Shown here in pieces: positions 1-4,382 of a stretch of DNA of 5,212 bases. Position 1 is the stretch's first letter. The number at the start of each line of letters is the position of its first letter. The DNA is from JAJZJT01 sp049964655. GTDB taxonomy: Bacteria; Actinomycetota; Acidimicrobiia; Acidimicrobiales; RAAP-2. The stretch is from NCBI GenBank assembly GCA_049964655.1, contig JBMFXC010000110.1, forward strand, positions 1-5,212, in the 5' to 3' direction. The position numbers and the translations under genes are program-made. The notes under the pieces are model-generated. The model worked only from the letters and a program-made list of their open reading frames with translations, made no database searches and was not told the DNA's origin.

Positions 1-97
1 CGATGACACGCTGGACCTCCCGTCCATAGCCGGGCCCGTGGGGGACGTGGTGTCCAGCCACCAGGCCGACAGCAATACCTGCATGTGCATTCCAGAG

Positions 98-109
98 TGC
101 CGGCCGGCA
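98..109. repeat. 12-bp perfect palindrome, copy 1
   Basis: TGCCGGCCGGCA reads the same on both strands. An identical copy lies at 264-275, 166 bp away. It could be a dimeric-regulator site, or chance in GC-rich DNA. Confidence 0.45.
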
Positions 110-185
110 GGGCTCTCGACCGGACTTGCCTGCCCCCCTTCCCCTTCTGCCCTCCTGGGCTCTCCCTGCTCCCACCTGACCGCCA

Positions 186-216
186 GCGCCACCCGCCGCC
201 CAGCGCCGGGTGGCGC
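186..216. terminator. Strong GC hairpin, possible terminator without U-tract
   Basis: GCGCCACCCG (186-195) pairs perfectly with CGGGTGGCGC (207-216) across an 11-base loop. No T-run follows on either strand, so it is not a classical intrinsic terminator. In actinobacteria such bare hairpins can still end transcription. It directly follows a pyrimidine-rich tract (about 126-178). If a plus-strand gene enters from the left, this stem overlaps the end of its frame (TGA at 254-256), which weakens either that gene call or the terminator reading. Confidence 0.4.
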
Positions 217-263
217 GTGCACGGACAGGGTGCGACTGGTCGCTCGGCCACTGTGACCGATCC

Positions 264-275
264 TGCCGGCCGGCA
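264..275. repeat. 12-bp perfect palindrome, copy 2
   Basis: Second exact copy of TGCCGGCCGGCA. It is followed within 60 bases by two other perfect palindromes (279-294 and 320-332), so it may belong to a cluster of protein-binding sites. Confidence 0.45.
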
Positions 276-278
276 CTA

Positions 279-294
279 TCGTCAAGGTTGACGA
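279..294. promoter_or_regulatory. Operator-like palindrome
   Basis: TCGTCAA and TTGACGA form a 7-bp inverted repeat around a GG centre, in unusually AT-rich local sequence. The right arm contains TTGACG, which resembles a -35 box, but no convincing -10 lies 16-18 bases away on either strand. The shape fits a homodimeric repressor site. The controlled gene is unknown. Confidence 0.35.
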
Positions 295-319
295 ATTTGT
301 GTGGGTGGAGGGTTTGGCG

Positions 320-332
320 CACGCAATGCGTG
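320..332. promoter_or_regulatory. Short perfect inverted repeat
   Basis: CACGCA-A-TGCGTG is a 6-1-6 perfect inverted repeat, the third palindrome within 70 bases. It is possibly regulatory. No adjacent gene start supports it. Confidence 0.25.
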
Positions 333-413
333 ACGGCTTGGCTACTCAGCGGCTCGATCGGCGATCAGGCGCGGCGGTGTAGCTACGGAGTGCAGCGGGG
401 CGGGACAACGAAC

Positions 414-440
414 GGTTCCCCGAGCCGAGGAGCGGGAACC
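414..440 (-). terminator. Candidate terminator of the secreted-protein gene
   Basis: GGTTCCC (414-420) and GGGAACC (434-440) form a 7-bp perfect stem with a 13-base loop, about 86 bases beyond the stop of the minus-strand gene that ends at 526. The tail on the minus strand is only mildly T-rich. A weaker 5-bp stem at 491-508 lies closer to the stop. Confidence 0.35.
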
Positions 441-525
441 TGACCACGGCGGTGGCCGTCAGGCAACGGCACCCAGTGGGCGTCGGGGTGACCGGCGGAA
501 GAACCGGTGGGGTGGCCGGCGGCGG

Positions 526-1314
526 TCAGCGCACGGTGATGGCGGCAGTCACCCGAAGGGCGGATGCCGGCGTGCCGGTCGGCACGAACAGTTCGACGTC
601 GGCGCTGTCCTCGTAGGTACCACCCCCGCCACCTGGCGTGGCTCGGAACAGTGGAACGGCCCGGCCCGCTGCGGCGCACGACGGTCTCGCCGCTACCACG
701 CGGTCGGCGGGATTGCCCGCCACCATGGTCGGTGGCACCGCCCGGACGCAGGCCACGACGCGTCGGTCCCGGTGCGACCGTCCCTCTGGTGAGCGACGGT
801 TCGTCACCTCCACGGCGACCCTGGCCACCCACCCGGCGAGCGTTCCCCGGGCGTCCACCACCCGCACCGGCCCCACCGTGGCGGTGAACCGCTGGAGCGC
901 CCCCCGGCCGGACGGGGTCAGGCGAAGGACCTGGGTGGTCGGTGCGACCTCGAGACGGCCCGGTCGGACGGTCACGTCCACCACCTGCCGGCCAGCAGCG
1001 GCATCCGAGGTAGCCGTGCCGGGGGAACCGGCGCCGGCACCTCCGCCCCTACCCGCAGGTGGAGCCTCCGAGTCCAACGCGGCAAGGTTCGGCGGCAGCG
1101 TGGTGAAGGTGACCGGGCCAGGACCAGGACGCGGAGCGGGGCGGGGTCCCGGCGGGGGGCGTTGTAGACGGGCGTCGACGACCGCCGCGCCTCGGGGCGG
1201 AACGGGCCGAGCAGCACTACCGAGCAGTCGGAGACCGGCGACGGGGCCCGCCGCTGACGCGCTGACCAGCACCGCCCCGACGACCATCTTCCCTGCCCAC
1301 ATTCGCGCCCACAT
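526..1314 (-). CDS. Secreted beta-rich protein, WxL-like, function unknown
   Basis: A 262-aa protein. I start it at the ATG at 1314 because a strong ribosome-binding site lies 8 bases upstream (1323-1328) and the N-terminus then reads as a signal peptide: a basic start (MWARMWAGK), a hydrophobic run (about residues 10-24) and small residues. An upstream ATG at 1386 lacks these. A proline/arginine/glycine-rich linker (about 36-68) and a Gly/Ala stretch (85-108) lead to a C-terminal region of alternating beta-strand pattern (111-262). In it, a GPVRVVDARGTLAGW stretch (148-162) resembles a motif in actinobacterial secreted WxL-like proteins, and a GGTYEDSADVELFVP segment (231-245) recalls the closing strands of that fold. 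I see neither two true WxL motifs nor a sortase signal. It is probably exported and free or wall-associated. It is transcribed divergently from cutA. The gene call is firm; the family is tentative. Confidence 0.72.
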   Translation of the reverse strand: MWARMWAGKMVVGAVLVSASAAGPVAGLRLLGSAARPVPPRGAAVVDARLQRPPPGPRPAPRPGPGPVTFTTLPPNLAALDSEAPPAGRGGGAGAGSPGTATSDAAAGRQVVDVTVRPGRLEVAPTTQVLRLTPSGRGALQRFTATVGPVRVVDARGTLAGWVARVAVEVTNRRSPEGRSHRDRRVVACVRAVPPTMVAGNPADRVVAARPSCAAAGRAVPLFRATPGGGGGTYEDSADVELFVPTGTPASALRVTAAITVR

Positions 1315-1322
1315 GGCTGGTG

Positions 1323-1328
1323 CCTCCC
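1323..1328 (-). promoter_or_regulatory. Ribosome-binding site deciding the 1314 start
   Basis: On the minus strand GGGAGG lies 8 bases before the ATG at 1314. It supports this start over the ATG 72 bases upstream, which would add a non-signal-like N-terminus. Confidence 0.75.
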
Positions 1329-1519
1329 TGCACTCCACCGTCGATCGACTCTCCACGAGCGGCAATTGGGTATCGGCGCGGCCCACGGTCCCCTTGAACG
1401 GCCCCGTGTGCCCTGGTCGCCAGTCGGTCGTTGGCGGGGACCACCGGGGCGGGGTCCACCGGGAGCAGAACCGCCCCCTCGGCTAGCGTGCGGTCCTCGG
1501 TCGGCGTGAGACCAACGAA

Positions 1520-1525
1520 GGGAGG
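1520..1525 (+). promoter_or_regulatory. Ribosome-binding site of cutA
   Basis: GGGAGG lies 9 bases before the ATG at 1535. The 220-bp gap back to the divergent gene must hold both promoters. TAGCGT at 1484-1489 fits a TANNNT -10 box for cutA, without a clear -35. Confidence 0.7.
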
Positions 1526-1534
1526 ACGGCGCCG

Positions 1535-1921
1535 ATGCCCGTCGCTGTGCCCGGCGATCCGCCACGGTTCCCACCGCTCGTACCGCCCGCGCTCTGCGAG
1601 GTCGTGATCACCGCCGACGACCCCGAGTGGCTGACCGGCTTCACCCGGTCGCTCGTCGAAGACCGGCTCGTGGCCTGCGGCCAGGTCGTCACCTCCGTAC
1701 GTTCGACCTACCGCTGGGAAGGCGCCGTCGAGCAAGCAACCGAGGCTCGTGTCGCCCTCCACACCCGGGTCGAGCTGGTGGCGGCCATCGTCGAACGCGT
1801 CACCCGCAGCCACCCCTACGATGTTCCCTGCGTGCTGGCGCTGCCTATCCTCGGCGGCAACCCCGACTACCTGGCCTGGGTCGAGCGGGAGACGCGGGAG
1901 CCCGACCCCAGCTCCGCCTGA
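1535..1921 (+). CDS. cutA: CutA1-type divalent cation tolerance protein
   Basis: A 128-aa protein of the CutA1 family, small trimeric cytoplasmic proteins with a ferredoxin-like fold, linked historically to copper tolerance though the molecular role is unsettled. The family core runs from about residue 21 to 120: the first strand (CEVVITADDPEW), the VEDRLVACGQVV helix-strand (41-52), the YRWEGAVE hairpin (59-66), and the signature HPYDVPCVLALPILGGNPDY (93-112) followed by LAWV. Length is typical, with about 20 extra proline-rich N-terminal residues. The first strand has the usual T/S-A-P region changed to TADDP, and VAC replaces the common AAC; both are within family variation. The start is fixed by a GGGAGG site 9 bases upstream. 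The thioesterase gene follows on the same strand after 104 bases that include a hairpin, so the two are probably separate units. Confidence 0.92.
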   Translation: MPVAVPGDPPRFPPLVPPALCEVVITADDPEWLTGFTRSLVEDRLVACGQVVTSVRSTYRWEGAVEQATEARVALHTRVELVAAIVERVTRSHPYDVPCVLALPILGGNPDYLAWVERETREPDPSSA

Positions 1922-1947
1922 GCCCGGCAGGCCAGGCTCTCGGGGGC

Positions 1948-1970
1948 GTCTCGCCGGTCGGGTGCGAGAC
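1948..1970 (+). terminator. Hairpin between cutA and the thioesterase gene
   Basis: GTCTCGC (1948-1954) pairs perfectly with GCGAGAC (1964-1970) across a 9-base loop, 27 bases after the cutA stop. There is no T-tract. It may act as a weak terminator or stabilise the cutA mRNA 3' end. Confidence 0.4.
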
Positions 1971-2013
1971 CGAGCGAGCGTCGGTCACCCCTCAACCGGT
2001 CACCCCGGTGCCG

Positions 2014-2019
2014 TAGCCT
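2014..2019 (+). promoter_or_regulatory. -10 box of a probable leaderless promoter
   Basis: TAGCCT fits the actinobacterial TANNNT -10 pattern and ends exactly 6 bases before the ATG at 2026. Transcription would then start at or next to the A of the ATG. No Shine-Dalgarno sequence precedes this ATG, which agrees with a leaderless mRNA. No convincing -35 is visible. Confidence 0.5.
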
Positions 2020-2025
2020 CGGGCC

Positions 2026-2631
2026 ATGACGTCGGCCGACTACCGGGATCCGTCCGAGCAGACCGGCGCCCTCCACGCCACCAGCGGCGCGCCCCCCGGC
2101 AACCGGCTCAGCGTGCAAGAACGCCTCTACCCGACCCTCACCTGCTTCGGCTGCGGGCACGCCAACCCGAAGGGCCTGAAGCTCCGCAGCTACGAAGCTG
2201 CTTCCTTCGAGGCCGACCACGCAGTCACCGGCCAGTTCGTGCCGTGGCCCGAGCACGACAACGGGGTGGGGTTCCTGAACGGCGGCATCATCGCCACCCT
2301 CCTCGACTGCCACAGCGCGGCGGCCGTCGTCCTCGAGTCGAAGCACCAGGGGTGGGAGGCGCTCGGCGGTGCGCTCCTGCCCTTCGTCACCGCCGGCATC
2401 GAGGTCCGCTACCTCCGTCCCTCCCCGCTCCACGCCCCCGTCGAGCTGTGGGCCGCCGTGTCGCAGGCGTCCGAAGCCGAGATGACCGTCGAGGTCGAGC
2501 TCCGCTACGAGGACAAGGTCCGCGCCGCGGCCACGGCGACCTGGCGGCGGTGGCGGCCACGACCGGGGACCGCCAGTCCGACCGGCCCCTCGACGCCGCC
2601 GTCACCGGGGACCCACGGCTCCGCTTCCTAG
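2026..2631 (+). CDS. PaaI/THEM4-like hotdog-fold thioesterase
   Basis: A 201-aa cytoplasmic protein of the hotdog thioesterase superfamily, which hydrolyses acyl-CoA or similar thioesters; the substrate cannot be read from the sequence. The CFGCGHANPKGLKL element (40-53) is typical of the PaaI/THEM4-like branch. The central helix follows (NGGIIATLLDCHSAAAV, 85-101), with the asparagine/glycine turn and D94 at the positions used for substrate or catalytic contacts in the family. The strands V127-P132 (VRYLRP) and 139-174 complete the fold. After about residue 176 the chain ends in a Pro/Ser/Thr/Gly-rich tail of about 25 residues that is not part of the fold and may be disordered. The start has no ribosome-binding site but a -10 box 6 bases upstream, suggesting leaderless translation. 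No pathway partner lies next to it. Confidence 0.85.
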   Translation: MTSADYRDPSEQTGALHATSGAPPGNRLSVQERLYPTLTCFGCGHANPKGLKLRSYEAASFEADHAVTGQFVPWPEHDNGVGFLNGGIIATLLDCHSAAAVVLESKHQGWEALGGALLPFVTAGIEVRYLRPSPLHAPVELWAAVSQASEAEMTVEVELRYEDKVRAAATATWRRWRPRPGTASPTGPSTPPSPGTHGSAS

Positions 2632-2689
2632 GAGGTCGTCGCCGAGGGTAGGGAACCGTTGTCACGCCCCCCATCACTACTGCCCAACA

Positions 2690-2976
2690 ACGAACTTGGC
2701 AGAGTGGGCACAGGCCAGCACATCCACCCCAGACCGCCTATCGGTGACACCGGCAAGGCAAGCTGCCGGTGCGCCCGACGGGCGGGCGGGCTCATCATGA
2801 TCGGGGACTTGTCTGGCGGCGATGCACGACCCATCGGGAGGACCGTCGTCTGTGCCCGTGTCGCCTCGGTTGACCAGAAGGCCAATCTCGACGGCCAGGT
2901 GGCCAGAGTTGCAGCCTGGGCCACATCCGCCGGGCATAGCGTCGATCAAGTGGTGATAACCCTGGGGGCGTGCGTT
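2690..2976 (+). pseudogene. tnpA: IS607-family TnpA serine recombinase, decayed 5' fragment
   Basis: IS607 TnpA joins an N-terminal MerR-like helix-turn-helix to a serine-recombinase domain. Both are visible in pieces. ACG at 2690 stands where ATG is expected and begins TNLAEWAQA. A 1-base loss at about 2716 leads to QHIHP, another at about 2730 to QTAYR, then TGA (2745-2747) replaces the conserved Trp codon, followed by HRQGKLPV. About two bases are lost near 2772, after which ARRAGGLIMIGDLS and the recombinase domain read on: RTVVCARVASVDQKANLDGQ, then VARVAAWATSAGHSVDQVV. In the family motif YARVSS the first serine is the nucleophile; here it is alanine (GCC, 2863-2865) and the Tyr is Cys. 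Similarity stops near 2976, so about half the usual 200 residues are absent. It is certainly non-functional. The same frame stays open beyond 2976 but is only a shadow of the opposite gene. Confidence 0.85.
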
Positions 2977-3018
2977 AAGACGGACTTGCAGACATCAGAC
3001 AACGCGGCGAAGCGGCGG

Positions 3019-3459
3019 TTATCTAGTGCGCCTCCGCTGTATGTTTCGCATTCGCACCATCAACGCCGCCGACGGATTCACCTTACCGGTCATGTACGTC
3101 GACAGCCGCGACGGCGATGTCCCCATCCTGGCAGCAAACTCCTTCGCCGTCATGCCGGAACTTGCCACGATCGCTCGGACTTCGGCGGCAACAGTCTCCT
3201 CTTCGCTCCGAGCTTCGGCCGCTCTGGCCGATGTGAGAATGTCACCCATGACGTCAGCCACACCGTAGGGATGGCAGTACGACAGGACATCAGCAAGTTC
3301 CTCGGCCACCTTGCCCCAGGGCTCTCTTCGCACTTCTGCGGCGATGCGCCGCCAATGCGAAAGATCTCCGCGTTCGAGAGCGGTCTGGATGCCCTCAAGT
3401 CCCCAATCTGAAACCGGATCTTGAGGCGTGACACAGATGTTGCGGAAGGCAAGAGGCAT
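3019..3459 (-). CDS. XRE-family HTH protein, probable antitoxin and autoregulator
   Basis: A 146-aa protein with a C-terminal Cro/C1-type helix-turn-helix (about residues 91-141): AAEVRAIVASSGMTAKEFAA then RMGTSPSRLSTYMTGKVNPS, with the recognition helix around SPSRLSTYMTG. The N-terminal 90 residues (DWGLEGIQTALERGDL, WGKVAEELADVLSYCHPYGV) match a helical region I associate with actinobacterial HTH proteins encoded beside AbiEii-like nucleotidyltransferases. The ATG at 3459 comes 2 bases after the upstream gene's TAG, and a GAGGG site lies 9 bases before it inside that gene, so the two are translationally coupled in one mRNA. By position and family it would neutralise the upstream protein and repress the shared promoter; both roles are inferred. 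It ends on basic residues (QRRRTR), about 40 bp from the decayed tnpA. Confidence 0.85.
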   Translation of the reverse strand: MPLAFRNICVTPQDPVSDWGLEGIQTALERGDLSHWRRIAAEVRREPWGKVAEELADVLSYCHPYGVADVMGDILTSARAAEARSEEETVAAEVRAIVASSGMTAKEFAARMGTSPSRLSTYMTGKVNPSAALMVRMRNIQRRRTR

Positions 3460-3461
3460 AG

Positions 3462-4289
3462 CTAACTGCCCTCATGATCGATGATCAGCCGAGATACGGT
3501 CGAGCACACCGCACGGACTTCGTTCCAGTCGTGCCAGCGTCGGTCAAGCCGTTTGTATTGATCGAGGTGTTTCGTGGTCTTGGCATCCTTTGGCCGAGGA
3601 TCGGCGAGCTGTCTTACAAGCTGGGAGGCAACGCCGACGCCATCTTGATGCTGGTCGGCATAGAAACGATCGATACCGGACAGCACGGATGCAGCCCGTT
3701 CGAGCGTCATCCATTCCGATAGTGCCGCCACGTCCAGGTAGTCACGAGTCTGGTTACGGGCAACGATCAGGTACGCCTTGATGCGAAGGGTCTCGTCGGA
3801 GGTTGGGACTTGCAGAATTCGGCCTGACGGGAGCTGGTATCGAGCCACCTCTAAGGGAACCTTGCGAATGAGCTGTCGTACCCCCGCTTCAATATCCCCA
3901 ATCTCACCAAGGATAAGCTTGTTGGGGACCATCCGGTTGGTAACCCAGCCGTCCAGTGACTCGATCGCTTCAAGGACCATGTCGTAGTGGTCAGCAAGGT
4001 CAGTGATGACGTGGTCGTGGTCGTAGGAGTCTCTATGGTGAGCGTAAAAGGCTGCAGCAGATTCTCCAACGAGCGTGGCGTCCGGGACCACCTCTTGAAG
4101 AGCTGCGGCTGCTTCGTATAGTCGACCGAGAAGCTCGCTTGGTGCCTCGTCTGCTCTGAGCACTGGTGGTGCATCGCTGCCATCCGTCGAGGAAGGGACC
4201 AGCTCCGGCTCACTCTCGGAGTTGGCCTTCGGCGCAAACTGTCCGCCAGTCGGGCTCCCCGTTGCCTGCCGCGGATGCGTCGGTCCCAT
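3462..4289 (-). CDS. AbiEii/MenT-like nucleotidyltransferase, probable toxin
   Basis: A 275-aa protein. The nucleotidyltransferase signature is at 73-93: LVGESAAAF followed by YDHDHV, matching the family's hG[GS]...[DE]h[DE]h pattern with D90 and D92 as metal ligands; the usual G-G/S is G-E-S. LGEIGDIEAGV (127-137) can supply the third acidic residue. RIKAYLIVARNQTRDYLDVA (169-188) is the Lys/Arg/Asp motif typical of AbiEii and MenT proteins. Members with known activity modify tRNA 3' ends or are GTP-binding bacteriostatic toxins in type IV abortive-infection systems. The first 30 residues carry a separate RQATGSPTGGQFAPK-like leader that recurs at the ends of varied actinobacterial proteins. 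The gene lies first in a two-gene operon with the XRE gene 2 bases downstream, the reverse of the usual antitoxin-first order. The start lacks a Shine-Dalgarno and looks leaderless. All family motifs are intact. The target is unknown. Confidence 0.78.
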   Translation of the reverse strand: MGPTHPRQATGSPTGGQFAPKANSESEPELVPSSTDGSDAPPVLRADEAPSELLGRLYEAAAALQEVVPDATLVGESAAAFYAHHRDSYDHDHVITDLADHYDMVLEAIESLDGWVTNRMVPNKLILGEIGDIEAGVRQLIRKVPLEVARYQLPSGRILQVPTSDETLRIKAYLIVARNQTRDYLDVAALSEWMTLERAASVLSGIDRFYADQHQDGVGVASQLVRQLADPRPKDAKTTKHLDQYKRLDRRWHDWNEVRAVCSTVSRLIIDHEGS

Positions 4290-4294
4290 GTGGG

Positions 4295-4317
4295 GAGTTT
4301 ATCATATCTGATAACTC
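4295..4317 (-). promoter_or_regulatory. Promoter and probable autoregulatory operator of the nucleotidyltransferase-XRE operon
   Basis: An AT-rich inverted repeat in GC-rich surroundings. TATCA (4300-4304) and TGATA (4309-4313) are perfect arms around TATC, and the outer GAGTT and AACTC extend the symmetry with one base out of register. On the minus strand TAAACT (4296-4301) fits a TANNNT -10 box exactly 6 bases before the ATG at 4289; TATGAT (4301-4306) is an alternative. A protein bound here would block the promoter. The XRE protein encoded downstream is the obvious candidate. Confidence 0.6.
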
Positions 4318-4382
4318 AGGCGCTGCTGCCACGACGGTGTCGGCTTGTACGAAGACGACTCCTCGTCCAGGACCCTTGCTTG

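Larger units (their letters stand above)
1..525. other. Left flank without an assignable gene
   Basis: I recognise no gene here. Plus-strand frame 2 is open from the left edge to a TGA at 254-256. Over the first 90 bases its codons have about 90% G/C at the third position, then less at the first, then the second, as in high-GC genes. It could be the 3' end of a gene entering from the left, but the protein is unfamiliar, and from about 125 on the sequence becomes a pyrimidine-rich tract and a hairpin unlike coding DNA. A minus-strand frame through 1-130 is also open and reads plausibly, so strand is unresolved. The rest (257-525) holds short palindromes and a terminator-like stem, listed separately. 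I see no tRNA, rRNA or CRISPR. Confidence 0.5.

Noticed and set aside
1..90. Minus-strand start at 90 reading MHMQVLLSAWW towards the left edge
   Set aside because: It has no ribosome-binding site, and its first-position G/C is lower than its second, which is atypical for a high-GC gene.
1315..1386. Longer start at 1386 for the secreted protein
   Set aside because: The extra 24 residues are polar and would bury the signal peptide. The GGGAGG site 8 bases before 1314 decides for the shorter form.
638..1486. Plus-strand 282-codon open frame opposite the secreted-protein gene
   Set aside because: It is a low-complexity shadow. The minus-strand reading has a ribosome-binding site, a signal peptide and a beta-strand pattern.
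1749..2651. Plus-strand 300-codon open frame across the cutA end and the thioesterase gene
   Set aside because: It is an arginine/proline-rich out-of-frame reading of two well-supported genes and matches no family.
2659..3411. Single 250-aa plus-strand protein
   Set aside because: Only codons from about 2773 to 2976 carry IS607 recombinase similarity. The start is out of frame with the domain's N-terminus, and the part beyond 3019 is antisense to the XRE gene.
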